Assembly: GCA_017885655.1 (NCBI GenBank)
Contig: JAFNFQ010000023.1
Span: 1-33,429 of the forward strand
DNA: 33,429 nucleotides
Origin: Methanobacteriota archaeon
GTDB lineage: Archaea; Thermoplasmatota; Thermoplasmata; RBG-16-68-12; JAFNFQ01
Reading direction: 5' to 3'
The translations under genes were made by a program, and so were the position numbers. Position 1 is the stretch's first letter, and every line of letters starts with the position of its first letter. This document shows positions 15,275-23,721 of this stretch, piece after piece. Below the pieces are notes generated by a model. The model ran no database searches and was not told the DNA's origin. It worked only from the letters and a program-made list of their open reading frames with translations.

Positions 15275-16531
15275 ATGCGTCGGTTTCATGAACTTGAAAG
15301 ACATATCCCCGCCGGTGTGAGAGTGGACGACGTCGAGACGAGTGTTCTGCGACATCTTCTGAGCGTCAAGCGAAGCGCGATGTCGAAAGCCGATTGCGAG
15401 TTCGAATGCACTCTCACCAGCATCGCTCTCCACGCGAGATGCACCCAGCAATACGTCGGTCGGCTGATGGCAGGCAAGCTGATTCCCGCAGGTCTTGTGA
15501 CGCGTAGGATTGCAGAATCGGGACTGGAGGGAGAGGGCCGGTATCACCTGAGGAAAGGGACAGCGGTCTACGTCCTGACCAGGGAAGGCGAGGGGAGAGC
15601 GAAGGCACTCCCCCCGGAGAAACTGCAGAGGAAGAAGGCAGCGAAGGACCCCACCTACGGGCGCCGGTGGAGCGATTCCTCATTGAACGCTGCGTGGCAG
15701 GCGGAACGGCAGGGGCTCTATGACAGTGCCGAACGCATCTACAAGCGCGCGCTTTCCTCCGGCGGCGGGGCTGTAAAGCGAGCTTGGATTGTGACGCGTC
15801 TCGCCGCGATAGATTACTGCAGATCAGACTTCAAGGGGGCGCTGCGCCTGCTTTCTCAAGCGGAGGAGTTGCAGAGGAGGGAGAAGGGGTCCTTGATCGC
15901 GACCGATTGCGCGATCGTCCGCGCGGTCTGCTACATCAGCTTGTTTCGGACAGCTGAGGCGGCGAGGCTGCTTCGCCCCGCGGCGAGGGAATATGCACGC
16001 CACGGAGATCTCTTGGGCGAGGGCGTGGCCAAGCATAACCTCGGGTTCAGCCTGGCTTATGACGGGAGGACGACCGAAGCGATCGAAGAATTCAGGGCGG
16101 CCCTGGGGCTGTTCGAAAGGGCGGGGGAGAGGGAATGGATCGCGATCGCTTGTCTCACCCTAGCCAGCCAGCTCAACAAGATGAGCGAGAGCAAGGAGGC
16201 AATGGCGTTTGCCGAGCGAGCCCTCGACATGGCGGCGGAGCTGAAAAACGACCTGACAAAGTCCAGGGCTTTGACCTCGAAAGGCGAGATACTCCAGGCG
16301 ACCGGTGACTCGAAGGCCGCCGAGGTGTGCTTCAGGCGGGCTTTGAGTGTCGCCTTGCCGCTCAACGACCGCAGGGCGATAGTGGACAACGTGGTTTGGC
16401 TCACGCGGCTGGCGGCGCTTTCCGGTGATTTGCAGCTAGCGGGGAAGTGTCTCGACCGCCTTGCGACCCTGGCGGCCCACCCGGACTTCAAGCCGACAAA
16501 GAGGTGGATGGAGACCGGAGCGCTGAGGTAA
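15275..16531 (+). CDS. Winged-helix plus TPR-repeat protein
   Basis: A 418-residue cytoplasmic protein. Residues about 18-100 look like a winged helix-turn-helix: VETSVLRHLLSV, then LTSIALHARCTQQYVGRLMA, then YVLTREGEGRAKAL, a MarR/archaeal-regulator-like order. From about 130 to the end there are repeated helix pairs with TPR character (for example AAWQAERQGLYDSAERIYKR and KHNLGFSLAYDGRTTEAIEE). The order resembles archaeal regulators that combine DNA binding with TPR protein contacts; the target is unknown. The ATG 15275 start is uncertain: the TATA-like TAGGTATATCC lies immediately upstream, so GTG 15317 is an alternative leaderless start. It is followed by the flavin reductase gene 48 bp downstream, which has its own promoter. 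Confidence 0.75.
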   Translation: MRRFHELERHIPAGVRVDDVETSVLRHLLSVKRSAMSKADCEFECTLTSIALHARCTQQYVGRLMAGKLIPAGLVTRRIAESGLEGEGRYHLRKGTAVYVLTREGEGRAKALPPEKLQRKKAAKDPTYGRRWSDSSLNAAWQAERQGLYDSAERIYKRALSSGGGAVKRAWIVTRLAAIDYCRSDFKGALRLLSQAEELQRREKGSLIATDCAIVRAVCYISLFRTAEAARLLRPAAREYARHGDLLGEGVAKHNLGFSLAYDGRTTEAIEEFRAALGLFERAGEREWIAIACLTLASQLNKMSESKEAMAFAERALDMAAELKNDLTKSRALTSKGEILQATGDSKAAEVCFRRALSVALPLNDRRAIVDNVVWLTRLAALSGDLQLAGKCLDRLATLAAHPDFKPTKRWMETGALR

Positions 16532-16549
16532 TAGGGGCATCGACCATCC

Positions 16550-16557
16550 TTTTACAT
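16550..16557 (+). promoter_or_regulatory. TATA-like promoter of the flavin reductase fusion gene
   Basis: TTTTACAT is centred 27 nt before ATG 16580, so transcription should begin at or next to the start codon (leaderless). Confidence 0.55.
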
Positions 16558-16579
16558 CCTTGAAGCGATTCCCGCCATC

Positions 16580-17353
16580 ATGATAGACCCGCGAAGGGAA
16601 GCGGCCGGGGCATTCACGACCACCGTGGCTTTCGTCACCACTAGCGGAAAGAGAGGGCCCAATGTCATGGCGGCAGAGTGGACGTTCACTGTCTCCCGCA
16701 ATCCTTTCCTGATATCCGTTCATCTATCGCCCAAAGATGCAACCCATGACGCCATCGTGGAGAAGGGCGAGTTCGGGGTCAGCCTGGTCGGCGAAGACCA
16801 GGTGGCGGCGATGGGCTTCGCGGGGCACTTCACGCATCACGAGACCGACAAGCTTTCGAGCGAGCTCTTCGAGACCTATCCCGCCAAGAAGATCGATGCC
16901 CCAATGATCAAAGGCTGTCCCGTGAACCTGGAATGCAAGTTGGTTCAGAAGGTTTTGATGGGCGATCACACGGCGTTCGTCGGCGAGGTGGTCGAGATCG
17001 CGATCGACCCGGCGAAAAGGCCGATTGCGTACCGACACGGAGCATATCAACTCGGTCCCCGCATCGAGCGGGCGCATGGCATTGGAGTCGCGGTGACACC
17101 GAGGGTGTGCAAGCCCGGCTCCGACATCGCCATCGATGGAGAACTCACCTGTCTGGAGAGGGCGGGGAGAGATGTCATCGTGTCTCTGGAATCTGGTGCT
17201 GGTGTCAAGCTGGTGGCGGGGAGCTCTCGCACCGATGAGCACGGATTCTTCGAACTGAAGTTGAAGGTTCCCGTAGAGGTCAGCAAAGGCGAGTACAGGA
17301 TAGCCGCCCGCCACGAGACCTCCGAGGGCTGTGCACGACTCACTGTGAACTGA
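16580..17353 (+). CDS. Flavin reductase-like domain protein fused to a C-terminal beta-sandwich
   Basis: A 257-residue protein. Residues 1 to about 165 belong to the flavin reductase-like (FMN-binding split-barrel) family: FTTTVAFVTTSGKRGPNVMAA, SVHLSPKDATHDAIVEKGEF, GCPVNLECKLVQKVLMGDHT and VGEVVEI are the usual blocks. These proteins bind FMN and reduce flavin or substrates with NAD(P)H. Residues about 175-257 (DIAIDGELTCLERAGRDVIV, then TDEHGFFELKLKVP, then GEYRIAARHETSEG) look like an Ig/transthyretin-type beta-sandwich usually found outside the cell. No signal peptide is present, so the fused protein should be cytoplasmic. I have not seen this pairing as a standard architecture. Confidence 0.85.
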   Translation: MIDPRREAAGAFTTTVAFVTTSGKRGPNVMAAEWTFTVSRNPFLISVHLSPKDATHDAIVEKGEFGVSLVGEDQVAAMGFAGHFTHHETDKLSSELFETYPAKKIDAPMIKGCPVNLECKLVQKVLMGDHTAFVGEVVEIAIDPAKRPIAYRHGAYQLGPRIERAHGIGVAVTPRVCKPGSDIAIDGELTCLERAGRDVIVSLESGAGVKLVAGSSRTDEHGFFELKLKVPVEVSKGEYRIAARHETSEGCARLTVN

Positions 17354-17396
17354 CCCGGAGCCGCACCCTTGCGATGCCGCGAGTATGGCGGCAACA

Positions 17397-17406
17397 GCTA
17401 AATATG
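17397..17406 (+). promoter_or_regulatory. TATA-like promoter of the FG-GAP/transglutaminase protein gene
   Basis: GCTAAATATG, preceded by GGCGGCAACA. A start about 25 nt downstream gives a leader of about 50 nt ending in the purine-rich GGAGGATGGAG before ATG 17480. The flanking GCGGCAAC and GCTAAAT recur at 32925-32943, upstream of the gene at 33058. Confidence 0.45.
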
Positions 17407-17479
17407 CAGAACCCCACTCTGAGGCTGACAAAGCCGGAATAGATTCGGGGTTGTCAACATCGGTTCGGAGGATGGAGCA

Positions 17480-20400
17480 ATGGCCGCAAGGCGATGCGCG
17501 TGTGTGCTCGCGGTTGTGATCGCGTTCATGGCTGTCCAGGGAGCGAGCGTTCTTGTCTCGCCAGCCGGACGGACCGCCATTGTCGACTCGCCACTGTCCT
17601 GGAGTGGGGCAGACGCGGGCGGGAGCCCGCAGGGGCTCGTGCCGATCCAGAACATGAGCCTCCAGGTACGGGTCCCGCCGGGCAAGTCGTTCTACCTCTA
17701 CTTCGATAAAGAGACGGAGACTCTCAAGGCCATGAGGCTCCCCGACGAAACCGCAGGTCTGCCGCCTGAGGCGATCTCGGCCATAGACCGCTCTCCGAAC
17801 TGGATAAAGGACAACCTGACGAGGATGTTCGCCCGCCTTTCCCAGCTGGTGATAGATCCGACCGCGACTGATGACTTCACCGCCCCCGCATTCGCGGACA
17901 TGAACGGTGACGCCGCAATCGACTTGGTTCTGGGTGATTCATCAGGGAAGCTCACCTTCTACGAGAACATCGATCCCGCCATCCATTACACCGAGGGGTA
18001 CGACACCTACATCAACGCAGTCTATGTGAAGGACGACACCTTCTTCCCCTCCAGTGTGCAATCGGTAGGCGGCTTCGCCCATCCCGCCATCGGGGACCTC
18101 AACGGGGACAACCTCCCCGACATCGTTCTTGGCGGCGGGGACGGCAAGGTCTATGTGTTTGAAAACGCGGGCCCGGCCGGCAACCCCGCGTGGACTGCGA
18201 AAGGGGCCGTGCCGCTCATCAACGTGGTGGCGAATTCCGCACCCGCACTCGGAGACTTAGACAGGGATGGGGATCTGGACATGATTGTCGGCAGCGCCTC
18301 GGGGATGTTGTACAAGTCCATCAACAACGGGCCGAACCCCAAGTACGTCTCGGACGGAGACCCGACCACGGTCACGAACCCGGTCTGGGCACCTGTCGTG
18401 ACAATCGACCTCGGCACTCCATCCTTCTCCACTCCCGCGCTCGCGGACACGAACGGCGACGGCGTCTTGGAGATGGTCGTGGGCGAGGGCGGCGGCATGA
18501 TGAGCCACTATCATGTCGTCGGGAGCTCGTGGATCAAGGACACGTCGATGCTGAGCGGCTTCACCGCCGCCGCGAGGTCGGCACCCGCACTGGTCGATAT
18601 GGACGCGGACACGCTTCCTGACCTGGTGACGGGATGCACTGCCGGGCCGCTGAGGTACTACGCGAACGTGGGCACCGGAGCCGCCGCGAAGTTCATGCTG
18701 TGGCAGAACTACACGATGAACTTCGACAATGTCAACTTCAACCAGTACTACTGGGACGCGAATCACGTCTACCTGACCCAAAGGAGTGCGACGCAGAGGC
18801 TGATCGAGTACTCCAACATAATCAACACCGCTCCTCAGAAGATGGTCGACGAGATCGCCTTCTCCATCGCGAATGCGAACGCCGCATCGCTCCTGAATCC
18901 GGCGGCCTTCCCGGAGGTCTATCTCAACAACACGGACAGCCTGTACTTCAATTCGCAGTTCACTTCCTACGCGCAGATCATGGACTACGGCCTCGGGACC
19001 CCTGACCAGTGGTCCACCGTGCGCTACCTGATGAACGACAGCGGGAACATGGTCTGGTACGAGTACCCGCGGGACATCTACTACTGGTGGCTCGTGTCGC
19101 CGAAGGGCACCGACGAGATGGCGACTTTCATCAACCCGACACTGATGTACGACGGGCACCAAGGGGCACGGAACCAGAGCAACGGGGGCGTTTTCTGGCG
19201 ATGGGCGGCGTTCAACCTTGCGTCGCCGAGCTGGCCCGCCGATCCGGGTGCGCGCGGGTATCCGAAGGAGGAACCCCCGCCAGTGCTCAGTACGAAGATC
19301 GTCAACGCGACGGTTCTATGGAACAACCAGACATATTCCCTCGGGCAGATTTACAACGCGACAGGCTGGTTCGTCCGGGACGCGGGCGGAAACATCACGC
19401 AGCCGTGGAACGCGACCAATCAAGCGGTGGAGATAGTCGATCATTGGGTTGCGTCGACTGTACCGCTGAACGCGGGGGCGGGCCTGGATGCCAACAGGCC
19501 CCGCCAGCCAGTCAGGATACAATGGGAGCACAACGGCAACTGCGGCGAGATATCCGACATGCTATGGGCAGGTCTCCGCTCCGCGCTCATTCCCGCCAGG
19601 GGCATTTGCGGCTACGGCGGCGACCATTGCTGGGGCGAGTTCTACGAGCGGGGATGGCACCAGATAGACGAGTACTGGGACTCGAGCGCGAGGATCATCG
19701 CGAACAACGACAACTATCACTACGGCTGGAACCGCGACTGGTCAGGACTCATGACGATGAGGGGCGACGGCTTGGCGGTCGACGCGGTGAGCAACTACCA
19801 CAAGACCTGGGATGCGAGCGACGACGCGGGCTTCACGCCGGAGAACGAGGGACTGATCGACAGGGCGAACGTCACGGTAGTCGTCGTCGACGCCTTCGGC
19901 AACCCGTTGGACGGCGTGAAGGTGGGCCTGGGAGACTATCGGTACCTTGCCCCCAGCTGGCAGTCATTCGGAACGCAGTGGACGTTCACCGATGCCGAGG
20001 GCAAGGCTTACCTCACGACGAGCGAGGCGCGCCAGAACAACAACCCGTCGAATCCAAGCGCGAGCGACACCTTCGATGACGGAATCGCAATCTTTGTGAT
20101 CAGCAAGATGGGGACTGTGTCCCTCGGCGACAACTACGCCGAAAGGGCGATGCCGTCCCATGGAGACGTTTACAACCCGCGGAACGCCCCGATGAACTAT
20201 TACAACTTCAGCCTCGGGGGCAGACTGCCGAGACCGATGTTGCCGATGAGCGAGGTGCCCCCGCCTCTGGGAGGGATCTACACGCTCAATGTGAGCTTCA
20301 GCGTCGAGCGGGCGGCGCAGCATCCCGCAGTCGGTGCGCGGTGGAATGAAGGCCTCGCCTACCATGAACTCGAACTGAGCACGGGCATGCGCGTGACTTC

Positions 20401-21121
20401 CTTCTTTGCGGGAGAGACCGAATTCAAGAAGTTCATGCAGTGGCGGCAGTTCGAAGCATCGGATGCGGGTCACAACGTCACAGGGGCAGACCTGTCGCTC
20501 GGGATACCTCCGGGCCAGGATTGGTACTATGTGATCTCGAACCCCGGGACACTGGAGACGACGCAGGTCGTGAGAGTCTCGGCGACGCTGCTGAAGCCGC
20601 CGCCAGAGCAAAGGACATTCACTGTGACCCCGGCCATGGTCGGCAAGCACCTGATGTCGATTCCGCTCAGGCCGGTGAATACAGACATAGGGTCGGTCCT
20701 CGGCGGGATTCTCGGAAGTGTGGGCTATGTGCGGTGGTTCGACTCTTCCGACGCGGTGAGTCCCTGGAAGTCCTACGCGCCCGGGAGGGCACAGAACGGC
20801 CTCCTGCAGCTCGACGAGACCATGGGGTTCTGGATAGAGTTCACCGACCCCTGCACTTGGACCATCACGGGCTTCCCCGCCAACAGCACTTCGATCATGC
20901 TGCGCTCCGGATGGAACCTGGTGGGCTATCCGTCATCCTCGGCCACGTACACGGTCGGCGACTTGAGGGCTGATGTGGGCCTGGCGGGAGTGAAGGTCGA
21001 GTCGTTTGACGATAAATCCCCGCCATACGACCTGTGGGTTTTGCCCGACACGTATGCGCTCAAGACGAACGAGGGCTACTGGATATACGTCCCGCAGGAT
21101 TGCATCTGGCTCGTCTCGTAG
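17480..21121 (+). CDS. Giant secreted FG-GAP repeat / transglutaminase-like protein with conserved C-terminal domain
   Basis: A 1213-residue exported protein with a Sec-type signal peptide at about residues 1-30. Residues about 132-400 hold five FG-GAP/VCBS repeats, each with a calcium-loop motif (DMNGDAAIDLV, DLNGDNLPDIV, DLDRDGDLDMI, DTNGDGVLEMV, DMDADTLPDLV), expected to form a beta-propeller. Residues about 650-790 form a transglutaminase-like cysteine-enzyme core: NGNCGE (Cys688), GGDHCWGEFYERGW (His716) and HQIDEYWD (Asp730). All three catalytic positions are present. A carboxypeptidase-regulatory-like segment (VVVVDAFGNPLDGVKVGLGD) follows at about 795-850. The last ~165 residues match the end of the 911-residue protein at 11465-14200. 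No membrane anchor is seen. It may cross-link or cleave cell-envelope polymers, but this is inferred from the fold alone. Confidence 0.85.
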   Translation: MAARRCACVLAVVIAFMAVQGASVLVSPAGRTAIVDSPLSWSGADAGGSPQGLVPIQNMSLQVRVPPGKSFYLYFDKETETLKAMRLPDETAGLPPEAISAIDRSPNWIKDNLTRMFARLSQLVIDPTATDDFTAPAFADMNGDAAIDLVLGDSSGKLTFYENIDPAIHYTEGYDTYINAVYVKDDTFFPSSVQSVGGFAHPAIGDLNGDNLPDIVLGGGDGKVYVFENAGPAGNPAWTAKGAVPLINVVANSAPALGDLDRDGDLDMIVGSASGMLYKSINNGPNPKYVSDGDPTTVTNPVWAPVVTIDLGTPSFSTPALADTNGDGVLEMVVGEGGGMMSHYHVVGSSWIKDTSMLSGFTAAARSAPALVDMDADTLPDLVTGCTAGPLRYYANVGTGAAAKFMLWQNYTMNFDNVNFNQYYWDANHVYLTQRSATQRLIEYSNIINTAPQKMVDEIAFSIANANAASLLNPAAFPEVYLNNTDSLYFNSQFTSYAQIMDYGLGTPDQWSTVRYLMNDSGNMVWYEYPRDIYYWWLVSPKGTDEMATFINPTLMYDGHQGARNQSNGGVFWRWAAFNLASPSWPADPGARGYPKEEPPPVLSTKIVNATVLWNNQTYSLGQIYNATGWFVRDAGGNITQPWNATNQAVEIVDHWVASTVPLNAGAGLDANRPRQPVRIQWEHNGNCGEISDMLWAGLRSALIPARGICGYGGDHCWGEFYERGWHQIDEYWDSSARIIANNDNYHYGWNRDWSGLMTMRGDGLAVDAVSNYHKTWDASDDAGFTPENEGLIDRANVTVVVVDAFGNPLDGVKVGLGDYRYLAPSWQSFGTQWTFTDAEGKAYLTTSEARQNNNPSNPSASDTFDDGIAIFVISKMGTVSLGDNYAERAMPSHGDVYNPRNAPMNYYNFSLGGRLPRPMLPMSEVPPPLGGIYTLNVSFSVERAAQHPAVGARWNEGLAYHELELSTGMRVTSFFAGETEFKKFMQWRQFEASDAGHNVTGADLSLGIPPGQDWYYVISNPGTLETTQVVRVSATLLKPPPEQRTFTVTPAMVGKHLMSIPLRPVNTDIGSVLGGILGSVGYVRWFDSSDAVSPWKSYAPGRAQNGLLQLDETMGFWIEFTDPCTWTITGFPANSTSIMLRSGWNLVGYPSSSATYTVGDLRADVGLAGVKVESFDDKSPPYDLWVLPDTYALKTNEGYWIYVPQDCIWLVS

Positions 21122-21143
21122 TGACCCAGAGGAATTCGTTCAG

Positions 21144-21156
21144 CCGAAAACCTTAT
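21144..21156 (+). promoter_or_regulatory. BRE/TATA promoter of the DtxR-family gene
   Basis: CCGAAAACCTTATC has the same form as the other promoters in this window. It lies about 40 nt before the TTG start at 21192. No clear operator dyad is visible. Confidence 0.45.
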
Positions 21157-21191
21157 CGTCACTCCCGCCTTGAACTGCCCAGGTCGAAATC

Positions 21192-21653
21192 TTGGAGACA
21201 AGGAAGTTCACCGAGAACGTTGAGATGTACCTCAAGACGATCTACCTCCTCGAGGTGGAGACGAAGGCCCCCGCGAGGACCGGCGCGATATCGAAGCAGC
21301 TAAGTATCTCTCCCGCCAGCGTCACGGAGATGCTCGACCGCATGCAGGAAGTCGGCCTCGTGAGGCACCGCAAGTACAGGGGGGTCGTGACGACAGCGAA
21401 GGGCAGGAACATCGCGCGACGCATCCTCCAGAAGCACTGCCTGATTGAAAGGTTCTTGATCGAGGCTCTCGGGGTCAAGGACACCGCAGTGGTCCATGAG
21501 CAGGCCGATGCGATGGAGCACATCCTCCACGACGACATCGCGATGAGGCTGCACAGGATCGTGAAGGTCCCGAAGGAATGCCCCGACTGCTACGACCTCG
21601 AGTCGGAACTCTGCGGGAAGCTGGCAGCTCGAGGGAAGCGCGGAGCGCGCTAG
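21192..21653 (+). CDS. DtxR-family metal-dependent transcriptional regulator
   Basis: A 153-residue protein with an N-terminal winged helix (EMYLKTIYLLEVETK, then GAISKQLSISPASVTEMLDR as the recognition region, then YRGVVTTAKG as the wing). A dimerisation/metal-binding domain follows. Met12 occupies the DtxR Met10 position; His82 and Glu86, and Asp106, Glu109 and His110, correspond to the two metal sites, with Asp where DtxR itself has Cys102. CPDC near residue 130 is an extra Cys pair. The SH3/FeoA-like domain is absent, giving the short form common in archaea. The expected ligand is Fe2+ or Mn2+, and the expected targets are metal uptake genes, none of which is adjacent. The start is TTG. 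Its stop shares the tetranucleotide CTAG with the stop of the convergent larE-like gene. Confidence 0.9.
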   Translation: METRKFTENVEMYLKTIYLLEVETKAPARTGAISKQLSISPASVTEMLDRMQEVGLVRHRKYRGVVTTAKGRNIARRILQKHCLIERFLIEALGVKDTAVVHEQADAMEHILHDDIAMRLHRIVKVPKECPDCYDLESELCGKLAARGKRGAR

Positions 21654-22462
21654 ACGCGCCTGTTCATGCTCCCCTGGCGGTAGCCTTGAGTGTCCACGGT
21701 GACTGAGAGGAAGCCGAGCCCCTTGAGCTTGTTCTCGACCTCATCGAAGGTCGAAATCTCGGTCAACCTTGGTACGTCTTCCTTCGAGACCTCGATGCGC
21801 GCCGCGCCCCTGATGTTCCGCACCCGGACCAGCCGGTAGCCCATGTCGTGCAGCAGGTCCTCGCCCGCCTCGATCATCCGGAGCTTTTCTTCGGTGATGC
21901 GCTCTCCCGTCATGATCCGCGAAGAGAGGCACGGGGAACTCGGCTTGTCGTGCCACGAGAGGCCGAGGCCCCCAGTCATCGCCCTGACCATCTCTTTCGT
22001 CAATCCGAACTCAATCAATGGGTGCCAGAAGCCGCTCTCGTCAGACGCCTTCATGCCCGGCCTGTAGTCGCCCAGATCGGAGGCGTTCGCGCCGTCAGCG
22101 ATCGTGTTGAATCCATCCGATGCCGCGATTGCCCTCAGCTCCCGCCCAAGCTCGGTCCTGCAGAAGTAGCAGCGCAGCCCTGAGTTCTCGAGGTAGTCCT
22201 CTCTTTCCATCTCGTGGAGACGGAGAACCTTCAAGCGGGCGCCTATCTCGCCCGCCATCTTCCTCGCCGCCTCGAGTTCCCGCCGCGGGAGTGACGGAGA
22301 GTCAGCGATCACCGCGAGGCATTCATCTCCGATCGCGTCGTGAGCGAGTCTCAGCACGAGGCCGCTGTCGACGCCGCCGGAGAATGCGACAAGGATGCGT
22401 CCCCGTTCACGCATTGCCGTGACGATGAGGTCGCGCTTTTCGTCGATGTTGTCGTCCGACAT
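21650..22462 (-). CDS. larE: ATP-dependent sacrificial sulfur transferase, LarE family
   Basis: A 270-residue PP-loop ATP pyrophosphatase. FSGGVDSG (27-34) is the AMP/PPi-binding loop. LRCYFCRTELG and DGANASDLGDYRPGM are the family's second and third blocks. KPSSPCLSSRI places Cys178 at the position that donates its sulfur in Lactobacillus plantarum LarE. LarE sulfurates the pyridinium-dicarboxylate mononucleotide to build the nickel-pincer cofactor of lactate racemase. Neither larB, larC nor larA is present in this window, so the pathway assignment rests on the family. Many archaea carry LarE homologues apart from the other genes. Transcription converges with the DtxR-family gene. Confidence 0.88.
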   Translation of the reverse strand: MSDDNIDEKRDLIVTAMRERGRILVAFSGGVDSGLVLRLAHDAIGDECLAVIADSPSLPRRELEAARKMAGEIGARLKVLRLHEMEREDYLENSGLRCYFCRTELGRELRAIAASDGFNTIADGANASDLGDYRPGMKASDESGFWHPLIEFGLTKEMVRAMTGGLGLSWHDKPSSPCLSSRIMTGERITEEKLRMIEAGEDLLHDMGYRLVRVRNIRGAARIEVSKEDVPRLTEISTFDEVENKLKGLGFLSVTVDTQGYRQGSMNRRV

Positions 22463-22517
22463 CGCGTGTTGAAGATTGCTCGTCCCGAAGATAAACCTGC
22501 GGAAGGAAGGCCGTCGG

Positions 22518-22525
22518 TTTCATAA
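22518..22525 (+). promoter_or_regulatory. TATA-like promoter of the threonine synthase gene
   Basis: TTTCATAA is centred 27 nt before GTG 22549. This supports a leaderless transcript beginning at the GTG codon. Confidence 0.5.
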
Positions 22526-22548
22526 GGGGGAGGCGTTTCCGCCCAACC

Positions 22549-23721
22549 GTGTCCGAGGAAGGCGGCGGCTGGAAGACGAGGTTCACGCACCTCGAGTGCT
22601 TTAGCTGCGGCAAAAACTACCGGCCCCGCCCGATCAACGTCTGCACGTGCGGGAAACCCCTCCTCGCCCGCTACGACCTGAGGAACCTGGAGCGGGATGA
22701 GCTGCTCGGCAGACGCGACCTGTGGCGGTACGCGCCGCTTCTCCCGGTCGCGAAGGGGGAGAACATGGTGACGCTCGGAGAGGGCGGGACCCCCCTGACC
22801 CGGGCAGAGAAACTGCCAGGGATCCTCGGAGTCAAAGAGGTCTTCGTGAAGGACGAGGGCGTCAACCCGACAGGGACATTCAAGGCGAGAGGGATGGCTG
22901 TCGCTGTCTCGAAGGCGAAGGAATTGGGACTCACCAAGCTGGCGGTCGCCACGACAGGCAGCGCCGGCTCTGGGCTGTCGGCGTATGCGAGGGAGGCTGG
23001 ACTCACCGCATTCATCGCCTTCGCGAAAGGCACGTCACCGGTTCACATCAGGACTTCGAAGTCGTACGGAGCAGAGATCAAGATATGCAAGGGCTTCATG
23101 CCGGATGCCATCGCGGCGGTACAGAAGCTCTGCGACGATGAAGGCTACTTCAACATCGCGACGATGCGCGAGCCCTATCGCGTCGAAGGAAAGAAGACGA
23201 TCACGATGGAGATAGCGGAGGAGCTCGGGGACCTGCCCAATGCGATCGTTTTCCCGGTCGGCGGCGGGACTGGGATTGTGGCGGGATGGAAGGCGTGGCT
23301 CGAGATGAAGGAACTTGGCTGGGTCGAGAACGATCCAAGGCTGTACTTCGTCCAGGCGCAGGGCTGCGCGCCAGTCTACGCCGCGTGGCGGGACGGGAAA
23401 GACAAGTGCGAGATGTGGCCCGATGTGCGCACCAAGGCCCATGGTCTGGCCATCCCCAAACCATTCGCCGACGAGCTGATCCTGAGGTCCGTCAAGGAGA
23501 CCAAGGGCGGCGGCGTCGCGGTGAGCGACGAAGAGATGATTGTCTCGATGAAAGAATTCGCGGAGCAAGAGGGCATCTCAGCCTGCATCGAAGGTGCCGC
23601 GACGCTTGCGGGAGCGAAGGAACTTGTGAAGCAGGGTCTGATACGGTCCGACGACCGCGTCGTTCTGGTCAACACCGGAATCGGACGCACTAGGATCCCG
23701 CGGCCCGCTTCATCGCCGTGA
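22549..23721 (+). CDS. thrC: Threonine synthase (PLP-dependent)
   Basis: Converts O-phosphohomoserine to threonine in the cytoplasm; a 390-residue fold-type II PLP enzyme. The N-terminal zinc ribbon HLECFSCGKNYRPRPINVCTCG is typical of archaeal and plant-type ThrC. TLGEGGTPLTRA is the substrate loop. NPTGTFKARG gives the PLP lysine (Lys112). PVGGGTGIVAGWKAW is the phosphate-binding loop, and VLVNTGIGRTR closes the fold. One oddity: the usual S/T-x-G-N segment that contacts the PLP ring reads TTGSAGSGL, with Ser in place of Asn, so a related lyase with a different substrate is possible. Its 3' end overlaps the convergent gene by 32 nt. The GTG start is chosen by the promoter spacing and by the zinc ribbon that follows. 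Confidence 0.88.
   Translation: MSEEGGGWKTRFTHLECFSCGKNYRPRPINVCTCGKPLLARYDLRNLERDELLGRRDLWRYAPLLPVAKGENMVTLGEGGTPLTRAEKLPGILGVKEVFVKDEGVNPTGTFKARGMAVAVSKAKELGLTKLAVATTGSAGSGLSAYAREAGLTAFIAFAKGTSPVHIRTSKSYGAEIKICKGFMPDAIAAVQKLCDDEGYFNIATMREPYRVEGKKTITMEIAEELGDLPNAIVFPVGGGTGIVAGWKAWLEMKELGWVENDPRLYFVQAQGCAPVYAAWRDGKDKCEMWPDVRTKAHGLAIPKPFADELILRSVKETKGGGVAVSDEEMIVSMKEFAEQEGISACIEGAATLAGAKELVKQGLIRSDDRVVLVNTGIGRTRIPRPASSP

Noticed and set aside
19009-20079. 356-residue plus-strand open frame
   Set aside because: Out-of-frame shadow of the FG-GAP/transglutaminase gene; Arg-rich with no domain.
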